This document shows positions 25,651 to 38,150 of a stretch of 64,000 nt of DNA, in pieces. Numbering within the stretch: the first letter of the stretch is position 1; every line of letters starts with the position of its first letter. A model generated the notes under the pieces. That model did not search any database and was not told the origin of the DNA. It saw only the letters and a program-made list of their open reading frames with translations. The stretch is from Actinomycetota bacterium (GTDB taxonomy: Bacteria; Actinomycetota; Humimicrobiia; Hakubellales; JAMDDV01), in contig JAMDDV010000018.1 in NCBI GenBank assembly GCA_023488455.1, positions 29,598 through 93,597 on the forward strand, in the 5' to 3' direction. The position numbers and the translations under genes were made by a program.

Positions 25651-27096
25651 CTATTCTTTTAACGACTGTTGTAAAAGTGAATTGACGATGTCAGGATTTG
25701 CCCTGCCCCTGCTCTTCCTCATGACCTGGCCGACCAGGAATGCCAGTGCACTTGTCTTACCGCTCCTGAAGTCCTGCACCGCCTTTGGGTTTTCGCCAAT
25801 AACCTCATCTATTATCAGCTTAATGCCGGACTCGTCCGATATCTGCGTAAGCCCTCTGCTTTCAACTATATCAATAGGGGATCTTCCTGATTCAAAAACA
25901 TCAGCAGCGACCTCCTTAGCGATCTTACCGCTGATCCTGCCCTGATTTATCAACATTATCAGCTCCACAAGATTTTGCGGGGTAATCCTGCTCTCGCCTA
26001 TCGATATGGATTTCTCGTTTAAAAATGCGCTGACCTCAGAGAAAATCCAGTTATATACCGACCTGTAATCCTTGCATATAGCAGCACTCTCCTCGAAAAA
26101 CTCACACAGCGCAGGATTTGACGCCAGAAGCTCAGCCTGATCTTTTGACAGGTCGTAATCTCGTTGATATCGTGCAATTCTCTGCTGAGGCAGCTCACTA
26201 ACCCTTGAGCGCAGCTCATGGACATATCCATCTTTGATGTTCATCGGTACGAGATCTGGCTCTGGAAAATACCTGTAATCGTGAGCATACTCCTTGGATC
26301 TAAGCGAGCTCGTTTTGCCAGTCCTTGAATCGAAATGCCTGGTCTCCTGAACCAGCTTATCTCCGTGCTCAAGGGCATCGATCTGTCTTTTTACTTCGTA
26401 TTCAAGGCCCTTCACAAGAGACTTGAACGAATTTATATTCTTTATCTCAGTTTTCACGCCAAATGCGCTCTCACCCCTTCTCCTTACCGAGATATTCGCA
26501 TCACAGCGCATGGAACCCTCCTCGAGGTTGCAATCCGAAACACCAAGATACCGCAGTAGGTCGCGTAGAGAAACCATGAACAGCCTTGCATCCTCTGTGT
26601 TGTGGATATCGGGTTCTGATACTATCTCCAATAGTGGTATGCCCGCACGGTTAAAATCGACAAGGCTGTACTCTGCTTCCGTTATGCGGCCAGTATCGCC
26701 AGGATGAATCAGCTTTGCCGTATCCTCTTCAAGGTGAACCCTGGTGATCCCGATCCCCCTGCTTGAATCTCCCTCGAGGTCCAAATAACCGCTTCGCGCA
26801 AGCGGATAGTCGTACTGCGATATCTGATAGCCCTTAGGGAGATCAGGGTAAAAATAGTTCTTGCGGTGAAACTGGGTAAAACTGCCAACCTCGCAGTTAA
26901 GTGCCAGGCCTACGATGAGTGCGTATTCAACAGCACGTCTGTTTATCACGGGAAGCGTGCCAGGAAGGGCAAGGCAGACAGGGCATACCAGCGTGTTCGG
27001 CTCAGCACCGAATGTGGTGGGACACCCACAAAACATCTTTGTCCTCGTCAAGAGCTCAACGTGAATCTCAAGTCCGATTACTGGTTCGTAATTCAT
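25651..27096 (-). CDS. gatB: aspartyl/glutamyl-tRNA amidotransferase subunit B
   Basis: 481 residues, normal length. It starts [23 protein letters not shown], the tRNA-binding cradle with the zinc-site Cys residues ([13 protein letters not shown]), then [15 protein letters not shown] and [15 protein letters not shown], and ends with the helical GatB/YqeY tail ([22 protein letters not shown]). It phosphorylates misacylated Glu-tRNA(Gln) or Asp-tRNA(Asn) for amidation. It overlaps gatA as ATGA and closes the acsE-ligA-CPBP-gatC-gatA-gatB run. Confidence 0.98.
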   Translation of the reverse strand: MNYEPVIGLEIHVELLTRTKMFCGCPTTFGAEPNTLVCPVCLALPGTLPVINRRAVEYALIVGLALNCEVGSFTQFHRKNYFYPDLPKGYQISQYDYPLARSGYLDLEGDSSRGIGITRVHLEEDTAKLIHPGDTGRITEAEYSLVDFNRAGIPLLEIVSEPDIHNTEDARLFMVSLRDLLRYLGVSDCNLEEGSMRCDANISVRRRGESAFGVKTEIKNINSFKSLVKGLEYEVKRQIDALEHGDKLVQETRHFDSRTGKTSSLRSKEYAHDYRYFPEPDLVPMNIKDGYVHELRSRVSELPQQRIARYQRDYDLSKDQAELLASNPALCEFFEESAAICKDYRSVYNWIFSEVSAFLNEKSISIGESRITPQNLVELIMLINQGRISGKIAKEVAADVFESGRSPIDIVESRGLTQISDESGIKLIIDEVIGENPKAVQDFRSGKTSALAFLVGQVMRKSRGRANPDIVNSLLQQSLKE

Positions 27097-28544
27097 TTCA
27101 CCATCCAGTTTAGCCCGAGCTCCCTCTCCAGCGCGAAAGCTGCATTCAAAATTCTTCCCTCGCTGAAATGCGGTCCAATGATCTGAAAACCGACTGGCAG
27201 GCCATTAGACTGTCCGCACGGCAGCGAGAGAGCAGGCAAACCCGCCAGATTAACCGGGATCGTGCAGATATCGGATAGATACATGCTCAACGGATCGTCC
27301 ACCTTCTCACCGAGCTTAAATGCAGTACTAGGTGAGGTCGGGGAAACCAGTAAATCATACTTTGAAAAAGCATCGCTGAAATCCTTAATTATCAATGTCC
27401 TGACCTTCTGCGCCTGTCCATAGTATGCATCGTAGTAACCAGCGCTGAGCGCATAGGTTCCAAGCATTATCCTTCGCTTGACCTCTCTACCAAACCCTTT
27501 TGCCCTCGTCCTGCGGTACATCTCCCTTATCCCATTTGCCCCCTCATCCCTGAAACCGTACTTAACCCCATCATATCGCGCAAGATTTGAGCTGGCTTCC
27601 GCGGGCGCGATCAGATAATAAGCAGGTAATGCATATTTGATATTGGGCAGCGATGTCTCCTCAACTTCCACTCCAATCTTCTCCATCCTTGCAAGCGCAT
27701 CCCTGAAAACAGCAAGCACCTGATCATCAATGCCCTCACCAGACAACTCTTTCGGTACTCCTATTCTTATGCCCTTCACGTTACCCTTTAGTGAACTCAG
27801 ATAATCGATGCTATCCCTCCTAACGGAAGTTGAATCAAGTGGATCGTGACCTGATATCACACTTAAAAGCAGGGCACAGTCCTCAACCGTCCTCGTCATG
27901 GGCCCAATCTGGTCAAGCGATGAAGCAAATGCGACTAGCCCGTACCTGGAGACAAGCCCATAGGTGGGCTTAAGTCCGACAATTCCACAAAACGACGCGG
28001 GCTGTCTTATCGATCCTCCTGTATCGGAGCCAAGCGCAACTGTCGCATGACCTGCTGCCACAGCAGCAGCAGAGCCGCCGCTTGAACCTCCTGGGACCCT
28101 GGTGATATCCCAGGGGTTTTTAACTGGACCGTATGCAGAGTTTTCGTTGGACGAGCCCATTGCGAACTCGTCCATGTTTGTCTTCCCAACCATCAGGAAA
28201 TCATTCTCTGCAAGCTTCCTTACTACCGTTGCATCAAATACTGGAACATAATTCTCAAGGATTTTCGAGGCACATGTGGTCCTGATGCCACATGTGGAAA
28301 TCAGGTCTTTAACAGCAGTGGGGATTCCAAACAACATGCCAAACCTATCGCTGCTCTTCAACTTGAGATCAAAGACTTTTGCACCGGCAATTGCCTTTTC
28401 TGGAGTCAGCGTCAAATAGCAGTTAAGATCTCGACCGTCCCCGTAGATCCGCCCAAAAATGCTCTCGATGACCTCAGATGGTTTAGTTTCCCTCTTTTTG
28501 TATAAGTCCAGCAGTTGTACAGCAGTCAGTTCGTAAAATCTCAT
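27093..28544 (-). CDS. gatA: aspartyl/glutamyl-tRNA amidotransferase subunit A
   Basis: 483 residues. The amidase-signature triad is at the standard positions: Lys79 (GIPTAVKD), cis-Ser154 ([11 protein letters not shown]) and Ser178 ([10 protein letters not shown]). It releases ammonia from glutamine and channels it to GatB. It lies one base after gatC and overlaps gatB by four bases, so all three subunits are translated together. An organism with GatCAB usually lacks GlnRS and/or AsnRS; neither is in the window. Confidence 0.98.
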   Translation of the reverse strand: MRFYELTAVQLLDLYKKRETKPSEVIESIFGRIYGDGRDLNCYLTLTPEKAIAGAKVFDLKLKSSDRFGMLFGIPTAVKDLISTCGIRTTCASKILENYVPVFDATVVRKLAENDFLMVGKTNMDEFAMGSSNENSAYGPVKNPWDITRVPGGSSGGSAAAVAAGHATVALGSDTGGSIRQPASFCGIVGLKPTYGLVSRYGLVAFASSLDQIGPMTRTVEDCALLLSVISGHDPLDSTSVRRDSIDYLSSLKGNVKGIRIGVPKELSGEGIDDQVLAVFRDALARMEKIGVEVEETSLPNIKYALPAYYLIAPAEASSNLARYDGVKYGFRDEGANGIREMYRRTRAKGFGREVKRRIMLGTYALSAGYYDAYYGQAQKVRTLIIKDFSDAFSKYDLLVSPTSPSTAFKLGEKVDDPLSMYLSDICTIPVNLAGLPALSLPCGQSNGLPVGFQIIGPHFSEGRILNAAFALERELGLNWMVK

Positions 28545-28545
28545 A

Positions 28546-28827
28546 TTAGACTATTGGAGGTACCTTAAAGCTGTCCGCTTCTCTTAAAGGAGCGTTCCTC
28601 AAAATTTCTTCTCTATCAAGAGGCTTTATCGGTTCATCATCCCGGAAAACATTTTCCATCGCAACAGCATGAGAAGTCGGCTCGACATCTCTGATATCGA
28701 GCTCCTTGATCTTCTCAACGTGTTCGAGGATCCCTGACAGTTCAACTGACATCTTTTTCTTCTCATCCTCGCTCAGATCCAGCTCTGCCAGATTTGCTAT
28801 ATGTTGAATCTCTTTATCGGATATCAA
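28546..28827 (-). CDS. gatC: aspartyl/glutamyl-tRNA amidotransferase subunit C
   Basis: 93 residues. [36 protein letters not shown], then VEPTSHAV and FRDDEP, with a C-terminal AP--E-D-FKVPPIV, are the full GatC pattern. It wraps around GatA and stabilises the complex. It starts four bases after the CPBP protease gene and is followed directly by gatA. Confidence 0.96.
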   Translation of the reverse strand: MISDKEIQHIANLAELDLSEDEKKKMSVELSGILEHVEKIKELDIRDVEPTSHAVAMENVFRDDEPIKPLDREEILRNAPLREADSFKVPPIV

Positions 28828-28831
28828 AAGT

Positions 28832-29569
28832 TCACCTCGTGAAAATATAGTAAAAGATTATTACATAAAAGATGTTATTTAGTGAATGGATTATTATGGG
28901 AGCGACGAGCGATTTTGTCCTGTCGTAAACAAATGTCAGGACAAAGCCGATAAACAGAAGAGGTGCTATCTGATAAGGTTCCAGATGAAACACTGCAAAA
29001 AGCGCTGCCGATATAATTATTCCTGCCCACCTGGGGACCCTCTTTATCAAACCAGCATAGATGAACCCCCTGAAGAAAGACTCCTCGATTATGGGAGCGA
29101 TGACCACCACAATCGGGATGAGGACGTAAATGGATATATCACCCTTTAACAACAAACCCAGTATCTTGCTGTCGGGTATATCAAATCCAATATATTTCGA
29201 GAGCAAAAATACTACAATCCCGTAAATAAAATTGGCAAAAATTATCAGGATGAATGAGGAGACAGAAATTAATAGTGTCTTGAGCGGATTCGCTGGCTGA
29301 AAGCCGAGGTCAGACAGGTTGCTCTTTCTTTTAAAGAATACGAAAAACCATATAAGCCCGATCATCACAATCGACTGAATTGCGTAGGAGATCACAAGAT
29401 CAACGGTGCTTATGCTCCCACCGGAGGCAAAAAGATGCAGCGATGATACCTTCAACACCAGAAAAACAGGATAAAAAATGAGCATAAAAAGAGGGAATAA
29501 AAGAATGGATGCGATTATAGCATCAGAGAACTTCCATTTTATGCTCTCAGGATCTATCCCCAGAACCAA
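28832..29569 (-). CDS. CPBP-family intramembrane protease homologue
   Basis: 245 residues with about six to eight hydrophobic segments. The three CPBP (Abi) active-site motifs are present: EESFFRGF (E-E-x3-R), AVFHLEPYQ (F-x3-H pattern) and IIHSLNNI (H-x3-N). The first N-terminal segment FLFP-type helices are typical. Starts with TTG two bases after the ligA stop, with GGTGG inside the end of ligA. Members process isoprenylated or bacteriocin-related substrates or act in membrane regulation; its substrate is unknown. Position between ligA and gatC may only reflect a shared transcript. Confidence 0.9.
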   Translation of the reverse strand: MVLGIDPESIKWKFSDAIIASILLFPLFMLIFYPVFLVLKVSSLHLFASGGSISTVDLVISYAIQSIVMIGLIWFFVFFKRKSNLSDLGFQPANPLKTLLISVSSFILIIFANFIYGIVVFLLSKYIGFDIPDSKILGLLLKGDISIYVLIPIVVVIAPIIEESFFRGFIYAGLIKRVPRWAGIIISAALFAVFHLEPYQIAPLLFIGFVLTFVYDRTKSLVAPIIIHSLNNIFYVIIFYYIFTR

Positions 29570-29571
29570 TC

Positions 29572-32363
<2,792 letters not shown>

Positions 32364-32547
32364 CTGGTTTTCTCCTCTCTGAATTTTCTTGATGTATTTG
32401 CAACATTTCGTTATTAAAAGACCCAATTAAAAAACAATATCATATTTTATATCATATCGAGACGACAAAAGAGGGCAATTTAAACCCTTCTTTAAAATCT
32501 AAGCATTTTTCTGGCGTTTGTAAGCAGTGATAATATAAGGAACTACT

Positions 32548-32874
32548 TCATAAAACAATTAATGCAATGATTAACGAAATTATAAAAAATAATATCAGCC
32601 ATACAACTGTTGAGAGAACTATGAACCCAGCTTCCTTTGGCATCTTCTTAGTAACTAAATAAATTGGATATACAAGTACAATTGAACCTGTAATCAAAGC
32701 ACTTATTACAAAAATTGTTAAAACCGTAAATGCCTGCCACATAGTTGTAAGATCAGTATGTGAAGTTGGAAATATATTTGATAAATTATTCATAACAAAG
32801 GCAATAAAAACTATATAGACAGTTAGAGCAAGAGATTGGTAAAGACCCCTTAAAACAATACCTTTTAATTTCAT
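32548..32874 (-). CDS. small membrane protein, three transmembrane segments
   Basis: 108 residues from the ATG at 32874, preceded by AGGAG with a five-base spacer; an earlier ATG has no such site. Hydrophobic segments are LALTVYIVFIAFVM, TVLTIFVISALITGSIVLVYPIYL and FIVLSTVVWLILFFIISLII. The layout resembles small 'DUF'-type integral proteins, but I recognise no family. It stands alone, on the minus strand, about 185 bases upstream of acsE. Confidence 0.65.
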   Translation of the reverse strand: MKLKGIVLRGLYQSLALTVYIVFIAFVMNNLSNIFPTSHTDLTTMWQAFTVLTIFVISALITGSIVLVYPIYLVTKKMPKEAGFIVLSTVVWLILFFIISLIIALIVL

Positions 32875-33092
32875 GTCTGCTCCTGATTTGATATACATTA
32901 AGTATATCCATGTATAATTACAAAAGGAATTGCGATAGTAATAATATGTAAGATTGCACCCTAGCCAGGTTTAGCTATCCAGTAATTAACATACCATTCG
33001 AAGTACAATAATGCATACAGTTGAAAATATATAGCAATTGTGTAAATCTATTCTAATGTAGAGCATTTTGAGCCTCTCTATTTGCTTGCATA

Positions 33093-33116
33093 AAAAGATA
33101 GCAAAAACTATCTTTT
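33093..33116 (+). terminator. hairpin upstream of the HAD-like gene
   Basis: AAAAGATAG and CTATCTTTT form a perfect nine-base-pair stem around a CAAAAA loop. Flanking ATTTGC at 33080 region and GCAAAT near 33122 can extend it, and TTTTTC follows at 33127-33133. It stands 50 bases before the HAD-like start, so it could end read-through into that gene or act as an attenuator. Confidence 0.45.
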
Positions 33117-33164
33117 AGGGAGGCAAATTTTTCACAGCATCATTTTAATCCATTTGGAGGGAGC

Positions 33165-33863
33165 ATGAAGCCATTTCTTCTCTTTGACCTTTACGGCACT
33201 CTTATTGATATCGAGGTTGACGAAGAGAATGAATCCGTATTCAAATTTATCACAAAATGGCTGAATGCCCAGGGCTTCAAGATAACACCCAAAAAGCTCG
33301 CCTTTTTGTACAAAAGTTGTATCGAAAACAGCCGGAAATTGAAAAAGGATAGGATAAACGAATATGAAATCACCTCGATCTTTTACAATGTGATAAAGTC
33401 CATAAATCCCACAAAAAGGCCAAAGCGACTATCGGAATGCGCGGCAAGAATATTCAGAATTATGACCACTCGTTATATAAACCTCTTTGATGAAACCCTC
33501 GAACTCTTAAAACGCGCAAAAAAACAGGGCATCGAGGTTGGCATCATCGCAAATGCGCAGCGATTCAACGCTGAGGTAGAGATGGAAATGTTCAACATAA
33601 ACAAATACGTGGACTACTGCGTATTCTCTTCTGATGTCGGGGCCAGAATGCCCGATCCTTCTATATTTTTAAAAGCAAAAGAAGATTTCTGCTGTGATGC
33701 TGGGGATATCTATTTCATTACCTCACACTCAAAAAATAATGTTGAAAGCTTCAACAAGTTCGGAATCGAAACGATCAAGGTAATCCCCAACAAGGGTTTC
33801 GACTATAAGAATAAGATCCTATCTGCAGATGAAGTCCTCGAATTAATAACAGGAAAGGATTAA
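33165..33863 (+). CDS. HAD-like protein with eroded catalytic motifs
   Basis: 232 residues. Motif I is FDLYGTLID (nucleophile Asp8, with the D-x-Y-GT form of subfamily IA). A helical cap follows (about 15-95). Motif II reads GIIANAQRF instead of S/T-N, motif III reads GARMPDPSIF where a Lys normally precedes PD, and motif IV reads IYFITSHSKNN where GD(S)--ND is expected. The nucleophile is retained but the Lys and the metal-binding acids are not evident, so it may be a non-catalytic or altered HAD. GGAGG precedes the ATG. It is a single gene on the plus strand, convergent with the LCP gene seven bases away. Confidence 0.75.
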   Translation: MKPFLLFDLYGTLIDIEVDEENESVFKFITKWLNAQGFKITPKKLAFLYKSCIENSRKLKKDRINEYEITSIFYNVIKSINPTKRPKRLSECAARIFRIMTTRYINLFDETLELLKRAKKQGIEVGIIANAQRFNAEVEMEMFNINKYVDYCVFSSDVGARMPDPSIFLKAKEDFCCDAGDIYFITSHSKNNVESFNKFGIETIKVIPNKGFDYKNKILSADEVLELITGKD

Positions 33864-33870
33864 TAAACCT

Positions 33871-34767
33871 TCAGTCACCAAAAAGCCTCCCAATTGTGTC
33901 AAAAGCTTTTTCCTGGTCAATAACAACATAACTGATACCATCAATGGTAGCTGTTTTGCCTGGCAACGTCTCCGCATTCAGGTTTTTCAGCCCGAGCCAT
34001 GCCATAAAAATACCGTATTTGAACAGGTGCGCGGCGTTCATGTCCGTTTTAACATTATTTTTCAATGCCAAAAATATCTTTGGCGACCTCAGTACGAAAA
34101 CAGATGGGTCTGCGAGCCTCTTCATCAACTGCCTCAAAAAATACTGCTGTCGCTCTATCCTTCCCAGATCAGCAGAAGCCGTCGCCCTGCTCCTTACGTA
34201 AGCAAGCGCCTGTTCCCCGTCCATGAGGTAAGTTCCCGGCTCAAAATTAGCTCCCGATTTATCATCTACCAGTCTTTCTGATACGTTTATCGTCACACCA
34301 CCAGCAGCATCAACAAGCTCCTTAAACCCCTGAAAATCCATCTCGACAATATGATTTATCTTCAAATCAGTAAGATCTTTTACCGTAGATACCATCAAGT
34401 CCTGCCCCTCGTAGTAATAGGCAGCATTAATCTTCCCGATTCCGTGACCTTCGATCTCCACCCTGCTGTCGCGCGGGATGGAAAGAAGCGAGTTGCTTTT
34501 GTTGAACATCTTCAATCCAAGGATCATTATAGTATCGGCTCTCCCGCTTTCACCACTTGTGCGCGTATCGGAGCCCAAAACTAAAATATTGGTAGTTGTC
34601 GAGAAAAGGGTGGTCTTATCAAGCGATGCAGGCCGCTCAGTCAAACTCGTGGAAAGGTCAGCCCATAAAAACAGTCCGCAGGATAACAATACTACCAGAA
34701 TCAGAAATGTGACAAAACAGCCACTAAAACATCCGCGTCGCGGTCTTTCATTACCTGTCTTTTTCAA
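33871..34767 (-). CDS. LytR-CpsA-Psr (LCP) family cell-wall glycopolymer ligase
   Basis: 298 residues. A basic N-terminus is followed by a transmembrane anchor (FVTFLILVVLLSCGLFLW), then the LCP domain: ILVLGSDTR, RADTIMILGL, LLSIPRDSRVEIEGHG, KINAAYYYEG, then the pyrophosphate-binding arginines in YVRSR and LGRIERQQ. LCP proteins attach teichoic-acid-like or capsular polymers to peptidoglycan outside the membrane. This implies a peptidoglycan-bearing, probably Gram-positive-type, envelope. Starts with TTG overlapping the rarA stop as TTGA. Confidence 0.92.
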   Translation of the reverse strand: MKKTGNERPRRGCFSGCFVTFLILVVLLSCGLFLWADLSTSLTERPASLDKTTLFSTTTNILVLGSDTRTSGESGRADTIMILGLKMFNKSNSLLSIPRDSRVEIEGHGIGKINAAYYYEGQDLMVSTVKDLTDLKINHIVEMDFQGFKELVDAAGGVTINVSERLVDDKSGANFEPGTYLMDGEQALAYVRSRATASADLGRIERQQYFLRQLMKRLADPSVFVLRSPKIFLALKNNVKTDMNAAHLFKYGIFMAWLGLKNLNAETLPGKTATIDGISYVVIDQEKAFDTIGRLFGD

Positions 34768-36122
34768 TCGTGCTCCTCTTCTTTTCCTTCTTCAACATTT
34801 GCAGCTGCCCAGACCTTAATGCGCCTTCGTATCTCAGACTCAAACCCCCTATTTGATGGGAAATAAAATTTCCTTTTCACAACCTTATCTGGAAGGTATT
34901 CCTGCTTAACATGTGCATCCTTATAATTATGTGCGTATTTATACCCCGCGCCGTAGCCAAGATCAGCCATTAAGCGAGTTGGTGCATTCCTTATATGCAA
35001 GGGCACCGGCAGCGATCCTGTCTTCTTTATCTCTTCCTCAACAAGGCCATAAGCCCTGTAAAGCGAGTTACTCTTTGGCGCCGTCGCCAGGTAAACTGCC
35101 GCCTGGGCAAGCGCTAAGTTTCCCTCCGGCATTCCAACGAAATTGAAGGCCTGCATTGCATCAACAGCAATGCCTAAAGCCATCGGATCAGCATTACCGA
35201 TATCCTCAGAAGCAAACCTTACCATCCTCCTGGCAATGTACAGAGGATCCTCGCCAGCCAACAACATCCTGGACAACCAGTACAGCGCAGCGTCCGGATC
35301 GCTGCCGCGCAGGCTTTTATGAAAAGCAGATATGATATTATAATGCTCCTCTCCAGCCCTATCGTAGTTGAGCCATTTATGCTGACTTGCTTCCTCAATC
35401 AATCTGGCAGTCAGAACCTTCTTGCCATCAGTGCGCTCGGCCAGAAGCGTCGCTACTTCAAGAACATTCAACATGACGCGCGCGTCTCCATCAGAGACTT
35501 CGATGAGAAATTCCTTTGCCTCCTGTGGCAACTCGATATTCTCCTTGCCAAGGCCCCTCTCCTCATCAGTCAGCGCCCGATCCAGTATCTTCAACAGATC
35601 CTCTTTATCGAGGGCATTTAACACATAAACTCTAAGCCTTGAAAGCAGTGCGGAATTTATCTCAAATGAAGGGTTTTCGGTGGTAGCTCCGATCAATACT
35701 ATCGTCCCGTCCTCAACATAGGGCAAAAATGCATCCTGCTGTGCTTTATTAAACCTGTGAATCTCATCGATGAAAAGAATGGTCTTCTTGCCAAATACGC
35801 TGCGTTGATATTTCGCCTCAGCCATCACTTCCTTTATCTCCTTAATACCAGAAGTAACAGCACTGAAGGAGACAAAGACGGCCATGGTCTTAGCAGCAAT
35901 TATCCTTGCAATAGTAGTCTTGCCGCTTCCAGGAGGGCCCCAGAAAATCATCGAAGAGACCTTGTCCTCCTCAATGGCCCTTCTCAGCATCGAATTAGGT
36001 GCAAGGATATGATCCTGACCAACAAGCTCATCGATCTCAATGGGTCGCACCCTGTCGGCAAGCGGTGTTTTTAAAAGGATGTTTCCGCTGTCATCAAATA
36101 TATTTAAATTTTTAGGAGCCAT
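34764..36122 (-). CDS. rarA: replication-associated recombination protein A (RarA/MgsA AAA ATPase)
   Basis: 452 residues. It begins with PLADRVRPIEIDELVGQDHIL, then Walker A GPPGSGKTT (62-70), Walker B ILFIDEIHRFNKAQQDA, sensor 1 IGATTENPSFEIN, and the C-terminal tetramerisation part (GSDPDAALYWLSRMLLAGEDP, then YKYAHNYKDAH). It acts at stalled replication forks. The gene overlaps the LCP gene by TTGA. Confidence 0.97.
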   Translation of the reverse strand: MAPKNLNIFDDSGNILLKTPLADRVRPIEIDELVGQDHILAPNSMLRRAIEEDKVSSMIFWGPPGSGKTTIARIIAAKTMAVFVSFSAVTSGIKEIKEVMAEAKYQRSVFGKKTILFIDEIHRFNKAQQDAFLPYVEDGTIVLIGATTENPSFEINSALLSRLRVYVLNALDKEDLLKILDRALTDEERGLGKENIELPQEAKEFLIEVSDGDARVMLNVLEVATLLAERTDGKKVLTARLIEEASQHKWLNYDRAGEEHYNIISAFHKSLRGSDPDAALYWLSRMLLAGEDPLYIARRMVRFASEDIGNADPMALGIAVDAMQAFNFVGMPEGNLALAQAAVYLATAPKSNSLYRAYGLVEEEIKKTGSLPVPLHIRNAPTRLMADLGYGAGYKYAHNYKDAHVKQEYLPDKVVKRKFYFPSNRGFESEIRRRIKVWAAANVEEGKEEEHD

Positions 36123-36463
36123 ACTAATAAAAATTTTTTTTAAATAATGATCAGAGAATATTTTACACGACTAAAGCTATAATTGTCTGGCGGGCTTTAA
36201 ATGAGTATGAAAAATAACGTCCCAAGAAATCTTACCCTTGGTCTTTTACTTGCAGAGTTCCCATTTCTTACTCATTCAGCGGTTTTATACTTTAGCTAAC
36301 CTCACGACTAGCTATTTCATTTCCTCTCCGTTTGAGCAGCTACTGGTACGTCTGTTTTCAAAAATTACGGTTGAACTTCTTGGGGCAAACCTTATTTTAC
36401 CACCAATCTTAAAAAAGTCAATAGAAATCTCGCGCATTTCTAAATATTTTTTAACGTTTTTCA
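36123..36463. other. spacer between rarA and purC, possible very small ORF
   Basis: About 340 bases. No promoter, RNA or terminator stands out. On the minus strand an ATG at 36464 shares one base with the purC stop (TAATG) and opens a 50-codon frame ending at 36312 (beginning KNVKKYLEMREISIDFFKIGG, basic and helical). There is no ribosome-binding site, so I do not call it as a gene with confidence. Confidence 0.3.
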
Positions 36464-37501
36464 TTAATTACTACAGCCGTCGAGTATCTCGTCTATTTCT
36501 CCCAGGATCAAGTTAAGCGTGCCGACGTTTTTAAACCATTTTTTCTTGGTTATTTCGTTAGCCGCCGCCTTATATACCTGTGATATCAGCTCCTTCAACT
36601 TCTCTGTAAGTCTTGGAGGCTTAGACTTGACCCTCTGTTTCCAACCTGCTCTATCAATCTTTTTAGCATTTTCAACATCCAGGTACCAGGCACTAGTACG
36701 ATAGAATATCCTGGCTATCTCCTTACTAACATGCAAACCATGATAAGTGAATCTACACTCATCAAGCGTACCGATTGTATCAAGCACAATAAAATTCCCA
36801 TCCCCGTCAAGCCCAAGCTCGATTTTCCCATCCTCATTGACCAGTCCGACCTTGCTGACCTCCTCGGTTATGAGCTTGTTGACCTTCAAGGTAATCCTTT
36901 TGATCTCCTCGACTTCGTTCTCACCAAGTCCCAATATATCTCTTGCTTCCTGCCAGCCTATGTATCTATCCGTTGATTCCAGCTTGGTTGAAACCTCAAG
37001 TATGGGTTTATCAAGAACCTGACCGGGAAGTGGCATTTTGTCCAGACCGATATCTTTTAAATTTAAACTGCCATTTTCCAGCCGTTTGAAAACACTTGAG
37101 CCCTCAGGCAACGAGTTGCGGTAAATTATCTCAAGTGGTATCAGGCTATTTAGCTTTTCTTTCTTATACTCAGAATAATCATAGCATCCATCGATGATTC
37201 TAGGTCTGATCACTCTGAGCAACTTTATCTCCATTAAATCTGACACATAATTAAGCCTGGAGAGCTTTTTTATTTCCCCGTCTTCAACTAGACCCAGATA
37301 ATGAGATTTCAAGCCAAGCTCATCTAATTTCTCGAAGAAATAAGCACTCGTCATACATAACGATGCTCCCTTCCCATCAATGTGATCGGGCATCTCGCCC
37401 CAATCAAATACTGAGTACCTGTTAGAAAAATGAAATCGCCCGAGTCCACTCCTGTCCTTCAGAGGTTCTTCAATGACGATAAGATCCTTAACACTTCCCA
37501 T
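36464..37501 (-). CDS. purC: phosphoribosylaminoimidazole-succinocarboxamide synthase (long form)
   Basis: 345 residues, the longer form found in archaea and some bacteria rather than the 237-residue E. coli type. GRFHFSNRYSVFDWGEMPDHIDGKG is the SAICAR synthetase ATP-binding start, then PLEIIYRNSLPEGSSVFKRL (the RNS--GS substrate loop) and DGKIELGLDGDGNFIVLDTIGTLDECRF (metal-binding acid residues). It adds aspartate to CAIR in purine synthesis. No other pur gene is nearby. It is divergent from the formate dehydrogenase operon. Confidence 0.92.
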   Translation of the reverse strand: MGSVKDLIVIEEPLKDRSGLGRFHFSNRYSVFDWGEMPDHIDGKGASLCMTSAYFFEKLDELGLKSHYLGLVEDGEIKKLSRLNYVSDLMEIKLLRVIRPRIIDGCYDYSEYKKEKLNSLIPLEIIYRNSLPEGSSVFKRLENGSLNLKDIGLDKMPLPGQVLDKPILEVSTKLESTDRYIGWQEARDILGLGENEVEEIKRITLKVNKLITEEVSKVGLVNEDGKIELGLDGDGNFIVLDTIGTLDECRFTYHGLHVSKEIARIFYRTSAWYLDVENAKKIDRAGWKQRVKSKPPRLTEKLKELISQVYKAAANEITKKKWFKNVGTLNLILGEIDEILDGCSN

Positions 37502-37682
37502 CCTCTCACCAATACTCCCTAAATACGCGATCGATTCATTAATTCAAATACGGATTGATGACTGTCTGGCTATTTTACTATAGTATTCGAAATAATGTAG
37601 AGCTCAATATTTTTCAAAAACAAATTAAAAAATCCGAACAAATCTGGTATATTTTTCAGAATTTAATTTAAAAGGAACAATT

Positions 37683-38150
37683 TTGGAAAAATCGACTTCA
37701 TTTAAAGATATCGTAAACGAAATTCTAATGAAGCACAGCAAGGAACGCGGTGCGCTAATACCTATACTTCAGGAGATACAGGATAAGATCGGTTACTTGC
37801 CGCCTGAGTCGATGTTTCTCTCTGCTGAATACCTGAATATACCACCGAGCCAGGTTTACGGAGTGGCAACATTCTATACCCAGTTTTACCTCACAAGACA
37901 GGGACGACATAAAATCAAGATCTGCCAGGGCACCGCATGCCACGTAAGAGGTGCTTCAAAGATAATCGATGCTGTAATAAAGAAGATTGGCATAAGACCG
38001 GGCGAGACCACACATGAATTTGAATTCAGTGTTGAAAGAGTGGCCTGTTTCGGTTCATGTGCTCTGGCTCCAGTAGTTGTAATTGATGGAAAGGTGCATG
38101 GTAGGATGACCCAGCAAAAAGTTGAGAAGATAATTGGAGAACTGGATTGA
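37683..38150 (+). CDS. NuoE-like [2Fe-2S] subunit of the formate dehydrogenase complex
   Basis: 155 residues from a TTG start with AGGA ahead. The four cluster cysteines are in KICQGTACHVRG and RVACFGSCALAP, the thioredoxin-fold ferredoxin of NuoE/HndA/HylC. The N-terminal helical region (ALIPILQEIQDKIGYLP, VYGVATFYTQF) is typical. It passes electrons between the flavin subunit and other clusters. It heads the three-gene operon and overlaps the next gene by TTGA. Confidence 0.93.
   Translation: MEKSTSFKDIVNEILMKHSKERGALIPILQEIQDKIGYLPPESMFLSAEYLNIPPSQVYGVATFYTQFYLTRQGRHKIKICQGTACHVRGASKIIDAVIKKIGIRPGETTHEFEFSVERVACFGSCALAPVVVIDGKVHGRMTQQKVEKIIGELD

Noticed and set aside
36312..36464. 50-codon frame sharing TAATG with purC
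   Set aside because: No ribosome site and no recognisable family; the overlap can arise by chance. Mentioned only within the spacer entry.
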